Assembly: GCA_013288325.1 (NCBI GenBank)
Contig: JABDCB010000014.1
Span: forward strand, 1-56,442
DNA: 56,442 nt
Direction: 5' to 3'
Source: Bacteroidota bacterium
GTDB taxonomy: Bacteria; Bacteroidota; Bacteroidia; Palsa-965
In this document: in pieces, positions 25,720 through 34,397 of the stretch
Numbering within the stretch: position 1 is the stretch's first letter
How the letters are laid out: every line of letters starts with the position of its first letter
Position numbers and translations under genes: made by a program
The notes under the pieces: model-generated
Databases searched by the model: none
What the model saw: only the letters and a program-made list of their open reading frames with translations
What the model was told of the DNA's origin: nothing

Positions 25720-26439
25720 TTAAAACCAGTGGTACTGTTTCGGTTTTATGCCTCTTTTGCGGTTATGATGCAGGTTGGGTTCTTTCACCGGGTTATTACC
25801 TATTGTGAATAGATTTTTCTTGACCCCGAGGGTCACACAGGCATCCATGATGGAAAATGAATCGGAAAGATAATCCCTTCCGAAGCGGAATTTGAATTCT
25901 CCAAAAACACCAAAGTATTTGTAATAGCGTTCAAAACCCATACCCAGATTCATGCTGAGCCAATTAAAAGTATAGGACACTCCGCTTTGATAATCGTATA
26001 TGTCCCTGTCAAAAGCCGGAGTCCCTAGATAAGTTCCTTTCCATTGCTGATAACAAGCTCCTATGATACCGTAAAATTTTGTTTTTGATTGGCCTACGGT
26101 TAGGTACATATAGGTCAGATTGAGATCATAATTGCTTGCCCATATGTTTCCCCAGGCGGGAATAGCATCATGTGGCACCTGATAGGTATATTCTCCGATC
26201 AGACCGAGTCTCCGTTTAAAACGTACTGCCAGTCTCCCGTTATAGCCTCTTTTGATTTCGCCTATGGGTTCTATGCCCATATTGACTGTTGAATAGGCAA
26301 GACCTCCACCTGCAGAAAAGGTGATTACCGAATCTCTGGAATGTGGATTGGGTGAATAGCCAAGCAACATCTGGGCCTGCATATCAGGCAGCATAAAAAA
26401 CAAAAGAATAAAGAAGCCCAGCTTTTGTACAATGGTCAT
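25720..26439 (-). CDS. outer-membrane beta-barrel protein, unknown
   Basis: 239 residues from the ATG at 26439. Signal peptide MTIVQKLGFFILLFFMLPDM with cleavage after MQAQ. The rest alternates aromatic strands (VRFKRRLGLIGEYTYQVP, LNLTYMYLTVG, YKYFGVFGEFKFRFG), as in small outer-membrane barrels. The longer frame starts at a TTG inside the promoter spacer and is rejected. The ATG lies 7 bp after the promoter box, so the mRNA may be leaderless. Confidence 0.75.
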   Translation of the reverse strand: MTIVQKLGFFILLFFMLPDMQAQMLLGYSPNPHSRDSVITFSAGGGLAYSTVNMGIEPIGEIKRGYNGRLAVRFKRRLGLIGEYTYQVPHDAIPAWGNIWASNYDLNLTYMYLTVGQSKTKFYGIIGACYQQWKGTYLGTPAFDRDIYDYQSGVSYTFNWLSMNLGMGFERYYKYFGVFGEFKFRFGRDYLSDSFSIMDACVTLGVKKNLFTIGNNPVKEPNLHHNRKRGIKPKQYHWF

Positions 26440-26446
26440 GACATAA

Positions 26447-26454
26447 CAAATGTA
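26447..26454 (-). promoter_or_regulatory. TAnnTTTG promoter box of the barrel gene
   Basis: TACATTTG on the minus strand, 7 bp before the ATG. A 12-bp perfect palindrome AAGCCCGGGCTT (26458-26469) sits just upstream, in the -7/-33 spacer. Confidence 0.6.
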
Positions 26455-26480
26455 CAAAAGCCCGGGCTTAAAACCTTACA

Positions 26481-27662
26481 TTATCTGTTTATTACAACCC
26501 TGGTACTTTCGGTTGCAGCACCCATTTTCATCCAGATAATATAGGTTCCGTTTGCCAGATCGGACAGATCCACTCCCACATGGTAAGACCCTTCATACTG
26601 ATTCTTTGTACTGAAGAGATGTTTGACAAGCTGTCCGTGTATATCATATACATCGCCCATCACATCACAGCGGTTTTTGATATCATACCGGAGGGTCATG
26701 GCACCATTGCTCGGATTGGGATAGCAATCGATGGCTTTTCCACCTTTTGTCAGGTTCTGGTCCGATATAACTTCTTTGGACGAATCTTTGGTTTCAGTTG
26801 CTATTGGAGTAAGAACATCCTCTTTCACGTCGACTTTGGTATAACAAACTGATACCGCTCCCATGGTATAGGATTGTGTTTGTGTACCTACTATTTCCAC
26901 TGTCTGAAGCTTTATGGTGTCTGCTGATGGGGCCGGTGGTGTTTTTACGGGAGGTTCGATTTTTGCTTTGCCCATTATAAAGGATTCCTTTACCAGAACC
27001 GCTTTCGGTTCTTTAGCCGGCAAGGAATCTTTTTTAACAGGTGGCGTTGAAATTGTAGGCTCCTGGTTTGTTTTTACAGGAGGCCGGTATGCCACCATCC
27101 CCATTGTTTTATAATCTGTTTTGGGAGGATCTTTTACCGGTACCGTCTTTTTTTCAGGATGTTTAATCACAACTTCTCCCTTTGTCATATTACAATTTGA
27201 TGGGGGTTGTGGCGCAGGGGCTTTCTTTTCCGGAACATACATCACATCACCTTTCAAAGATTTAGGTGTTGTAACCACTTCGGGTTCTGTTTTGCGGATA
27301 CATACCTGTCCTTGAATCCCCTGTCCAAAGGCATCGGTAATACCGAAGAGTGCGGTGCCGAATACCAGAAATACAGCCAGGGCAAATGCCCGGAAAGGAG
27401 AAATATTTTTAGGTAACAAATGAAAAGGAATTTCAAGATCCTTTGGAGCCGGTATTTGTTCGGTGCTGAAACGTCCGCATACCTTCCCCTCCTCTTCTTT
27501 CAGGAGGATCTCTTCCACTTCTGCAGCGCTCTTGCGACTGAAATCATGAACCGATTTATTACATACTTTACAAAAAGCTCCTTGCTGATCGGGAGTCATT
27601 TTATTCCAATCCTCGTGACAGGGTTTTGGAATGCTGATACGTTCAAATACGGATTGTGGCAT
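26481..27662 (-). CDS. T9SS type A sorting-domain protein with cytosolic-type N-terminus
   Basis: 393 residues. Residues 1-89 are soluble and Cys-rich (C15, C31, C34, C62; motifs PCHEDWNKM and AFCKVCNKSVHDFS). Residues 90-112 form a membrane segment or late signal sequence ending AFGQ. Residues 113-310 are Pro/Lys-rich with short repeats around MG (KTMGMVAYRPP, FIMGKAKIEPP, YTMGAVSVCY). Residues 313-393 are a type A T9SS C-terminal domain: CYPNPSNGAMTLRY, GQLVKHL, DLSDLANGTYIIWM. An ordinary T9SS cargo starts with a signal peptide, so this layout is odd. The N-terminal motif is one I have seen on Bacteroidota membrane proteins; its role is unknown. Confidence 0.8.
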   Translation of the reverse strand: MPQSVFERISIPKPCHEDWNKMTPDQQGAFCKVCNKSVHDFSRKSAAEVEEILLKEEEGKVCGRFSTEQIPAPKDLEIPFHLLPKNISPFRAFALAVFLVFGTALFGITDAFGQGIQGQVCIRKTEPEVVTTPKSLKGDVMYVPEKKAPAPQPPSNCNMTKGEVVIKHPEKKTVPVKDPPKTDYKTMGMVAYRPPVKTNQEPTISTPPVKKDSLPAKEPKAVLVKESFIMGKAKIEPPVKTPPAPSADTIKLQTVEIVGTQTQSYTMGAVSVCYTKVDVKEDVLTPIATETKDSSKEVISDQNLTKGGKAIDCYPNPSNGAMTLRYDIKNRCDVMGDVYDIHGQLVKHLFSTKNQYEGSYHVGVDLSDLANGTYIIWMKMGAATESTRVVINR

Positions 27663-27816
27663 GACAGCGGGTTTTAAGTGTTAATTCCTTTCTTCTTTCC
27701 TAATGGATGCAGGACAAATTCATTTTCCACACGAAACGCATAAATAAATACCCGAATGCCTTATTTTCAATGTATTGGGATAATTATTGAACGTTAACAG
27801 GATAAACAATTTGTTA

Positions 27817-27824
27817 TATATTTG
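27817..27824 (+). promoter_or_regulatory. TAnnTTTG promoter box of the OmpA-like gene
   Basis: TATATTTG, 10 bp before the ATG at 27835 and 25 bp before the alternative ATG at 27850. Confidence 0.5.
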
Positions 27825-27834
27825 AATCCATCCA

Positions 27835-29049
27835 ATGGACTTATTCCCGATGAAACAGATTGTAGTCTTTTTTGCTTTGGTGCTTTTTCCCTTTTTCGGA
27901 TATTCTCAAGGTGCCAGAAACGTATATTTTCCGGTAGACAGTTTTCATCTGAGTAATGAAAATGTGGTATTGATTTCCGATGCTATTTCCGGTATGGGTC
28001 CCGGCGATAAAATAGTGTTTCGTGTACTTATCCATGATGATGCGAAGAACAGACCGGCGATCAATGAGCTGGACAGAAAGCGATCGCTCGAGCTTTTTGA
28101 TTTTTTTGTTGCCGAAGGATTTCCTGCGGGCAATATCAAGGTTGTCAAAACTCCCGGAAGAGAAGCTAAAGGCTTTATCAGTGATGATATGAAGAATCTG
28201 CTTATTTATGATTTGGAAGTTTATAAAGCATTACCCGCGGTGGATTTTACGGTAACAGATAGTCCGGTATTGTCTGATTCCGCAAACGAGACCTATTCGT
28301 TTAGTGCGGGTGTCGCAAGCACATTTAAGGGTAACAAGGGTATTGAGATATCCATTCCGGCTTTTTCATTTGAATTCAAAACCGGTGCACCTGCCAGCGG
28401 TTCCGTGTTACTCGAGGTGAAAGAATATCTTCATCCGGGAGAAATGGCTGCAGCCGGACTCATGACCATGAATGAAGAGTTTCCGGCACATTGCGGGGCG
28501 ATTGTATGGATGAGGGCAACATCAGGAGGCACAGAGCTGAGGCTAAAAAAAGGCAAACAGTTGACCCTTAAATTACCTTCTGGTCTGGCCCCTGCCGATC
28601 CTAAACTATATATAGGACAAGAAGGCAACGGATTGGTCAGATGGTTTCCTTATGATCCGGCTATGGCAGGACAAGTTGATGCAGGTGGTACTTGTAGCTT
28701 AAGTACCCCCCTGCTTCATTGGATAGCTTGTGAAGGGATTGATAAAAAGCCGGATAACGGAGTATTGACCGTTAAAACCAACGTGTCTTATAACGTTGCT
28801 ATCCGCTTAATCCTGAAAGATGAAAAAACAGTCATGGGTGCTTATATGCTTCCAGGCACAAAGGACCTGGGATTTTCACATATACCGGTAGGAAAGAAGG
28901 CTGTATTGGTGGCTTATGGGGTTAAAGACGGAAAGATGTTCTTCTTTTCAAAAGAAGTGGTGACACAAAACGACTGGAAAGAAAAGATTCAAATGAAGGA
29001 GTCGACAACAGAAGCGATAAAGACCTTTTTGACTGGTTTGGATAAGTAG
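27835..29049 (+). CDS. secreted protein with OmpA-like N-terminal domain
   Basis: 404 residues; the start may instead be the ATG at 27850, which gives a cleaner signal peptide (MKQIVVFFALVLFPFFGYSQ). Residues about 28-110 resemble an OmpA-C fold (VYFPVDSFHLSNENVVLI, then LDRKRSLELFDFFVAEGFP), but I do not see the full peptidoglycan-binding Asp/Arg set. The remainder is beta-rich (ISIPAFSFEF, VLLEVKEYLHPGEM) and looks like a ZU5/carboxypeptidase-like sandwich. Probably periplasmic or surface exposed; function unknown. Confidence 0.7.
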   Translation: MDLFPMKQIVVFFALVLFPFFGYSQGARNVYFPVDSFHLSNENVVLISDAISGMGPGDKIVFRVLIHDDAKNRPAINELDRKRSLELFDFFVAEGFPAGNIKVVKTPGREAKGFISDDMKNLLIYDLEVYKALPAVDFTVTDSPVLSDSANETYSFSAGVASTFKGNKGIEISIPAFSFEFKTGAPASGSVLLEVKEYLHPGEMAAAGLMTMNEEFPAHCGAIVWMRATSGGTELRLKKGKQLTLKLPSGLAPADPKLYIGQEGNGLVRWFPYDPAMAGQVDAGGTCSLSTPLLHWIACEGIDKKPDNGVLTVKTNVSYNVAIRLILKDEKTVMGAYMLPGTKDLGFSHIPVGKKAVLVAYGVKDGKMFFFSKEVVTQNDWKEKIQMKESTTEAIKTFLTGLDK

Positions 29050-29141
29050 CCGCATGATTACGGATAAAGAGGCCGGATAGCTTTTATATCATACCATGTA
29101 AGGTATTTTAGTTAAAAAGTGAGGGGAAAGAAAAATTATCC

Positions 29142-29149
29142 TATTTTTG
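29142..29149 (+). promoter_or_regulatory. possible TAnnTTTG promoter for the lipoprotein unit
   Basis: TATTTTTG, about 110 bp before the ATG at 29261. The leader would be long for this window, so the assignment is weak. Confidence 0.35.
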
Positions 29150-29260
29150 CTCGCATTATAGTCCTTATTGTATGAATCCGGCGCTTTCTGTTTTACCAGT
29201 AATTTAAGACGAGGTATTCGCAAATAAGTATTCTTATTTAGATTAAAAAAAATATATAAT

Positions 29261-30169
29261 ATGAACATTTCTTTCAGGAAAATACTCCTTCCCTTTTCAC
29301 TGGTTGCCGCATTAGTCAGTGGCGGTTGTGGAAACAAACCAGCCGGCGAGACTGCAGACAATATGGCTGATACATCGGCGGTAAAGGAACCTGCAAAAAA
29401 ACCGGGAGAAGTCCAGAAATACTCACAGGTGCCTTCCCCTGGAGAAATGTTTTCGTTTATCAAGCAATTGGGCAACAAAGCAAAGGATGATGTGACTCAG
29501 TTGAACAGCCCCGAGAACCTGAAAAAATATAATGACAATAAATCCAAAGCATTGAACTTCGGAATCTATTCGGCCGACTTGCTTTTTTGCAGCACATTTA
29601 ATCATGGAGCAGAAGCGCTGAAATATTTTGTGAATATCAAAAAGCTGGGCGATGATATCGGTATTTCTACCGCCATCAATGAGCAAACCGCTACCCGTAT
29701 TTCCAACAATATCAGCAACCCGGACTCACTTGCCAATATTTCAAACGATTTGTACTTTACTACCTTCGATCATCTGGAAAGTAATGACCGTGGTAATACC
29801 TTAGCCATGGTTATGGCCGGAGGATGGGTAGAAAGTATTTACATGGTTACCAGCATGGAGCCTGTTTACAAAAAAGACAGCCCTGTTATTACCCGTGTGG
29901 CTGAACAAAAATACACCCTGGAGAATTTGATGGATTTCATGAAGAAATATGAAAAAGATCCGGACGTTGCTTCTGTTCTTAAACAACTGGATAACCTGAA
30001 AGCCGAATTCGATAAAATTGAAGATGCAAAAGGACCTGCTGCTATTACGGTTAAAAAAGGAAAGAAAATTCTGGGTGGCGGATCAACCGGTATTGCAGTA
30101 ACAGCTGATCAGTACAAAGCCATCGTAGAAAAAACAATGGCAATCCGGAAAATGATGACCCAGAATTAA
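29261..30169 (+). CDS. lipoprotein of unknown function
   Basis: 302 residues. Lipoprotein signal peptide with SGGC at residues 21-24 just after a hydrophobic run. The mature part is mostly helical: SPGEMFSFIKQLGNKAKDDV, NFGIYSADLLFCSTFNHG, MAGGWVESIYMVTSMEP, ending KAIVEKTMAIRKMM. I do not recognise a named family. The 17-bp gap to the next secreted gene and their shared terminator make them a two-gene unit. Confidence 0.8.
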   Translation: MNISFRKILLPFSLVAALVSGGCGNKPAGETADNMADTSAVKEPAKKPGEVQKYSQVPSPGEMFSFIKQLGNKAKDDVTQLNSPENLKKYNDNKSKALNFGIYSADLLFCSTFNHGAEALKYFVNIKKLGDDIGISTAINEQTATRISNNISNPDSLANISNDLYFTTFDHLESNDRGNTLAMVMAGGWVESIYMVTSMEPVYKKDSPVITRVAEQKYTLENLMDFMKKYEKDPDVASVLKQLDNLKAEFDKIEDAKGPAAITVKKGKKILGGGSTGIAVTADQYKAIVEKTMAIRKMMTQN

Positions 30170-30186
30170 TTAATTTTAAGAACCCC

Positions 30187-30720
30187 ATGAACAAAATCAG
30201 ATTAATTATTCTCGCTTCCGCCATCTGTTTATCAGTTGGAACGATGTCTGCTCAGTCTTGTACCGGCTTTCACAAAAAAGCCTGCAGTTCCGGAGCTTCC
30301 GAAGGCTGGGTGTACAACTCTCAGTCTAAAAGCGGACTCTTTGAAGCCGGCATGTCATCCGAAATCAAAATCGTCATTTTCAAGGATTTTGACTATGCCA
30401 TGACCCTGTGCAATGAGAAAGCGCTGGGAAAAGGAGAGCTGAGCCTGTCCATCAAGGATGCAAAAACAGGAGAAGTAATTTATGACAATGCAACAGACGA
30501 ACAATCTCAGCATATCGAATTTACCTGTGCCACTACCCGTAGCGTAATTGTTACCGTTACGGCTCCAGGCGGAGATGGAAACAAAAGCTCCAAGGCATCC
30601 GGAAATGATAATAAGAAAACAGCTTCAAAAACAGTTTCTGCAAAAAGCGCACAAACAGTTGACGGTGGTTGTGTAGGATTGCTGATAGAACAAAAAGCAT
30701 CTTCTAAACAAGGATTCTGA
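30187..30720 (+). CDS. secreted cysteine-containing protein paired with the lipoprotein
   Basis: 177 residues with signal peptide (1-22, ending GTMSAQ). A domain of about 100 residues carries cysteines C25, C33 and further ones (TLCNEKA, IEFTCATTRS) that could form disulfides, and GELSLSIKDAKTGEVIYDNA is beta-like. It is followed by a Lys/Ser-rich low-complexity linker and a final GGCVGLLIEQK motif. No family recognised. It shares a transcript with the upstream lipoprotein and ends in a strong terminator, so the two probably act together at the envelope. Confidence 0.78.
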   Translation: MNKIRLIILASAICLSVGTMSAQSCTGFHKKACSSGASEGWVYNSQSKSGLFEAGMSSEIKIVIFKDFDYAMTLCNEKALGKGELSLSIKDAKTGEVIYDNATDEQSQHIEFTCATTRSVIVTVTAPGGDGNKSSKASGNDNKKTASKTVSAKSAQTVDGGCVGLLIEQKASSKQGF

Positions 30721-30740
30721 TACTATATTCTTAAAAACGA

Positions 30741-30775
30741 AAAAGCCCGTTTCTGATATGAAACGGGCTTTTTTG
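30741..30775 (+). terminator. strong hairpin terminator after the lipoprotein pair
   Basis: Perfect 13-bp stem (AAAAGCCCGTTTC at 30741-30753 with 30760-30772), loop TGATAT, then T-run. It also serves the convergent gene ending at 30788. Confidence 0.9.
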
Positions 30776-30787
30776 TTTTAAGGAATC

Positions 30788-31477
30788 TTATTTTCTCTTT
30801 TTCTTCCAGAAAGAATACACGAAGTGGAATCCAATACTGATATTTTGCGTTACCCCGCTCAGATCGGATTGGGTGAATACAATACCGTGCTGTTCCAACG
30901 CCAAGGCATAAGGATTAAATACGGTATTGACGATTTCATAACTCAGATTAAACCCGATGGCAAAATCCTCTTCGGTATAAAAAGACATGGTTAGTTCCGG
31001 CTCTATATACGTACCTTGTGCATTGGGATTCACATTAGCCGAACTGGTTATAGGCATAATCTCATAGGCATGAATATAACATTGCCCGAAATTAATACCC
31101 GGAGTAAAAACAGCTATCTTATTGATAAAGTAATCATAACTGAGGCGAACTCCGCCTACATTATATTGCTCTTTTGTATTAAGGCTGGCTATCTTGTCGG
31201 CAGGAGTCTGGAATCCCGAGTTTTTGCCCATCAATCCTACATTGAATCCTTTATACACTTCAAAGTTTACTGAGAGGGTGGCATCATAAATACCATCAAA
31301 GCTTCGGCGGAAAGCCGAGTTGCTGATGGGGTGTGGAATGAGTCCGTTGGCAACGATACTCATCCTGTAAGGACTGTGAATGGCTATAGTTGATTCATCC
31401 TCATCTCCGGAGCCCTGAGCCAGGGCGGAAGAACAGGTAAGTATGGACAAGAGTGATATAAGCGCGCTTATTTTCAA
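30788..31477 (-). CDS. outer-membrane beta-barrel protein, unknown
   Basis: 229 residues if started at the TTG at 31477, which gives a clean signal peptide (KISALISLLSILTCSSALAQ) 10 bp after the fabI stop. The longest frame begins at an ATG at 31510 inside fabI and would add 11 polar residues before the signal peptide. The mature protein shows alternating strands (LSVNFEVYKGFNVGLMG, VGGVRLSYDYFINKIAVFTPG, NISIGFHFVYSFW) ending in an aromatic-plus-basic tail typical of barrels. Co-transcribed with fabI. Function unknown. Confidence 0.7.
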   Translation of the reverse strand: MKISALISLLSILTCSSALAQGSGDEDESTIAIHSPYRMSIVANGLIPHPISNSAFRRSFDGIYDATLSVNFEVYKGFNVGLMGKNSGFQTPADKIASLNTKEQYNVGGVRLSYDYFINKIAVFTPGINFGQCYIHAYEIMPITSSANVNPNAQGTYIEPELTMSFYTEEDFAIGFNLSYEIVNTVFNPYALALEQHGIVFTQSDLSGVTQNISIGFHFVYSFWKKKRK

Positions 31478-31487
31478 ATCGCATTCA

Positions 31488-32303
31488 TTACTTTTCCATT
31501 CCTTTATCAAACATTTCCATCAACTCCATGCTTATTCCGGTGTTGGAATAGCCACCATCATGGTACAGATTCTGCATGGTAACCATGCGTGTTAAATCGG
31601 AGAAAAGAGCGACACAAAAATCGGCACAGGATTCTGCGCTCGCATTGCCAAGCGGGGAAATAGAATCAGCAACCCGATAGAAATTATCAAATCCTTTGAT
31701 TCCTCCTCCAGCTGTTGTTTTTGTGGGCGACTGAGAAATGGTGTTGATCCTTACTTTCCGGAACCGGCCATAATGGTAACCAAAACTTCTGGTAATCGAT
31801 TCCAATGTTGCTTTGGCATCGGCCATATCGGTATAGAAAGGATAGGTACGCTGGGCAGCAATATAAGAGAGCGCTACAACAGATCCCCATTCACTGATAG
31901 CATCCATTTTATGAGCAACACTCAGCATTTTATGAAGGGAAAAAGCAGAGATATCAATACTCTTGGCGTAATAATCATAGTTAAGATCCGTATAAGGGAT
32001 ATTCTTACGGATATTAGGTGACATTCCAATGGAATGCAATACAAAGTCAATTTTCCCACCCAGGCATTCCTGTGATTTACTGAATAAATTAGTGAGTTCC
32101 TCTATATTGGTAGCATCGGCAGGGATAATCTCCGATCCTGTTTCAGATGCCAGCTTTTTAATCTCTCCCATCCTCATGGCAACAGGTGCATTGGTCAGCA
32201 CAAATTTAGCGCCCTGAGCATGGGCTTTTTGAGCAACTTTCCAGGCGATTGAGTTTGCATCCAATGCTCCGGTAATAATTCCTTTTTTCCCTTTCAATAT
32301 CAT
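31488..32303 (-). CDS. fabI: enoyl-[acyl-carrier-protein] reductase (NADH)
   Basis: Short-chain dehydrogenase that completes each round of fatty acid elongation. 271 residues. The divergent FabI cofactor motif (GIITGALDANSIAW) and SIGM at 91-94 are present, and the catalytic pair is Y157 and K164 in the FabI-type YTDMADAK, with Y147 ten residues earlier. The C-terminal lid GYSNTGISMELMEMFDK is longer than in some homologues. The barrel-protein gene follows within 10 bp. Confidence 0.95.
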   Translation of the reverse strand: MILKGKKGIITGALDANSIAWKVAQKAHAQGAKFVLTNAPVAMRMGEIKKLASETGSEIIPADATNIEELTNLFSKSQECLGGKIDFVLHSIGMSPNIRKNIPYTDLNYDYYAKSIDISAFSLHKMLSVAHKMDAISEWGSVVALSYIAAQRTYPFYTDMADAKATLESITRSFGYHYGRFRKVRINTISQSPTKTTAGGGIKGFDNFYRVADSISPLGNASAESCADFCVALFSDLTRMVTMQNLYHDGGYSNTGISMELMEMFDKGMEK

Positions 32304-32366
32304 AACGAGTCTGTTAATTTTAATTTAAAAGAAGGATACCCTGCAAATATACTATGTTTCTCACGA

Positions 32367-34028
32367 TCAATCAGCACGAAGAAGTTCCTTTGCATTTTTC
32401 ATTGCTGCAGGAGTTGGTTTTCCGGAGCTCAGCATTTTGGCAATCTCTTCCACCCGTTCTTCTTTTTCCAGTTTTTTTATCTGAGAGAATGTTTTCGCAC
32501 CTCTCACCTCTTTATATACAAACATGTGATTTCCGTTTTTAGATGCTATCTGAGGCAAGTGGGTAATAGCCACTACCTGCATGGTTCCGGCCATCTGCTC
32601 CAATATCTTTCCAACTTTATCGGCTACATCACCGGATACTCCCGTGTCTATCTCATCAAAAATAATAGTAGGAAGTGCAGTGCGATCGGCAAGCACCGAT
32701 TTGATACACAACATTAACCGGGAAAGCTCTCCACCGGATGCTACCTTATTGAGAGCTTTGGGTTCCCCTCCTTTATTGGCTGAAAAGAAAAAGTTAAGAC
32801 GGTCCGTTCCGCTTTCACCTACATCACCTTCCAATCTTTCGCACTTAGCCTGCAATACGGCATGAGGCATTCCAAGCTGAGCCAGCAGCTGCATCAACTC
32901 TTTCTCCAACGCAGGGGCTGTTTTTTTTCTTCTTTCCGACAGCTTCTCTGCTTGTTTTGTCAATGAATTCCGGTGCACCTGGAGGGCATTTTCTGCCGCT
33001 TGTATTTCCGTTTCCAGCGATGAGATACCTTCGAGTTTGGACGATAGATCGTCGCGGATTATGATCAGCTCCGCCACTGTTTCTACCTGATGCTTTTGCA
33101 GAAGACGGTAAAGAGCATCCAGAATCGTGTCCAGCTCTTCCATACGCCCCGGATCCAGGGATAAATCACTTTCCAGAGCCTCCAACTCCGTGGCAATATC
33201 CTTCAGTTCTATAAAGCTTATCTGGAGCCGTTCCGAAAGGGCGGCTATTTCCGTATTAAATTTTGCAATCCCGGCCAGTGAGGAACGTATCTCTCCCAAA
33301 GAAAGTAAGAGATTCTCCTCCCCTCCTTTTAAGCTATACGATGCTTTTCCTAGTTGAGATTTTATCATTTCTGCATTATTCAGCAGTTCCCGTTCCTTTT
33401 CCAGCTCCTGTTGGTTTACCTGGTTCAGATTGGCATTTTCAAGCTCGTCAAACTGAAACTGAAAATAATCCATGTCTCTTTTTGAAGCGGCTTCCCGTTC
33501 TTTTAATGCCGACAGCTCCCGTAAAAGACTCTTATATATAGTATACTCTGCACGGTAGGTTTTTAATAAAGGGATATTATCCGAAAAGCTGTCCAGAACG
33601 GAAAGCTGAAAGGCTGAATCGTGTATGGTAAGTGTTTGATGCTGAGAGTGAATATCGATCAGTTGTTCGCCTAATTCTTTAAGAATACTCAGATTAACCG
33701 GGGTATCATTAATAAAAGCCCTGCTTTTACCTTCCGGAGTCAGTTCCCGTCTTACGGTACTCGTTTGTTCATAGTCCAGATCGTGCAGCTTAAAAAAAGG
33801 CTCCAGCTGTAATCCTGTCAAGTCAAAACGGGCTTCTACTGTACATTTTTTTGTTTTATCCTGCAGAATGCCGGTATCGGCTCTCTGGCCTACCAATAAT
33901 CCTAATGCACCCAGTAATATGGATTTACCAGCTCCGGTTTCTCCGGTAATTAATGTCAATCCCTTCTGAAAATCGATTTCCAGGTTATCCATTAAGGCAT
34001 AATTGGAAACGGATAGTTGTTTAATCAT
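32367..34028 (-). CDS. recN: DNA repair protein RecN
   Basis: SMC-like ATPase acting in double-strand break repair. 553 residues: N-terminal Walker A GETGAGKS at 29-36, long coiled coils (about 150-370), then the C-terminal ABC signature NKVASGGELSRLMLCIK, Walker B TIIFDEIDTGVSG and QVVAITHLPQIASK. Complete and of normal length. The TAAATTTG box at 34063-34070 gives a leader of about 30 nt. Confidence 0.97.
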   Translation of the reverse strand: MIKQLSVSNYALMDNLEIDFQKGLTLITGETGAGKSILLGALGLLVGQRADTGILQDKTKKCTVEARFDLTGLQLEPFFKLHDLDYEQTSTVRRELTPEGKSRAFINDTPVNLSILKELGEQLIDIHSQHQTLTIHDSAFQLSVLDSFSDNIPLLKTYRAEYTIYKSLLRELSALKEREAASKRDMDYFQFQFDELENANLNQVNQQELEKERELLNNAEMIKSQLGKASYSLKGGEENLLLSLGEIRSSLAGIAKFNTEIAALSERLQISFIELKDIATELEALESDLSLDPGRMEELDTILDALYRLLQKHQVETVAELIIIRDDLSSKLEGISSLETEIQAAENALQVHRNSLTKQAEKLSERRKKTAPALEKELMQLLAQLGMPHAVLQAKCERLEGDVGESGTDRLNFFFSANKGGEPKALNKVASGGELSRLMLCIKSVLADRTALPTIIFDEIDTGVSGDVADKVGKILEQMAGTMQVVAITHLPQIASKNGNHMFVYKEVRGAKTFSQIKKLEKEERVEEIAKMLSSGKPTPAAMKNAKELLRAD

Positions 34029-34062
34029 ATTATTTGTGCCGTTAATAAATAGTAAACCGGGG

Positions 34063-34070
34063 CAAATTTA
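34063..34070 (-). promoter_or_regulatory. TAnnTTTG promoter box of recN
   Basis: TAAATTTG on the minus strand, 34 bp before the ATG at 34028. Confidence 0.55.
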
Positions 34071-34185
34071 CGAGCATTTTAATAGGTGTTGAAATCTTGT
34101 GCAAAAAACAAAATTTCGATCAAGCCCTTCAAATATAAGGCGAGCAAGTGTCTGATTTCTTCCAAATAACCGGATAAAGTCTTTT

Positions 34186-34239
34186 TATTATCCTTTCGTT
34201 AATTTTTTCATACTTTTGGCCGCCTACATAGGATAATAA
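34186..34239 (+). promoter_or_regulatory. SusCD promoter flanked by a 10-bp inverted repeat
   Basis: The promoter box TACTTTTG lies at 34211-34218. The perfect inverted repeat TTATTATCCT (34186-34195) and AGGATAATAA (34230-34239) is centred on it. The left arm overlaps the -33 region and the right arm lies past the start site, so this looks like an operator pair and not an RNA hairpin. The 370-bp recN/susC gap otherwise holds a small leader hairpin (34282-34300, ACTTCC/GGAAGT) and CAATCAATA-type repeats just before the ATG. Confidence 0.5.
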
Positions 34240-34397
34240 CCGTTCGTTGAAAATAACTTTTTTTAACATACATTTACCCGCACTTCCTGGAAATGGAAGT
34301 CTTCGAGTTCAGGTTTAAAGTATACTGCGATTAGTCAGATTCTAAAATTAATCAAGTGCAATCAATACAATCAATATCAATAAAATCAACTCAAACA

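Noticed and set aside
29089-29478. Minus-strand frame of 129 codons over the start of the lipoprotein gene
   Set aside because: It overlaps the signal peptide of the lipoprotein, has a poor composition and no promoter.
34282-34300. Riboswitch in the susC leader
   Set aside because: Only a 6-bp stem (ACTTCC/GGAAGT) is visible, with no known riboswitch core.
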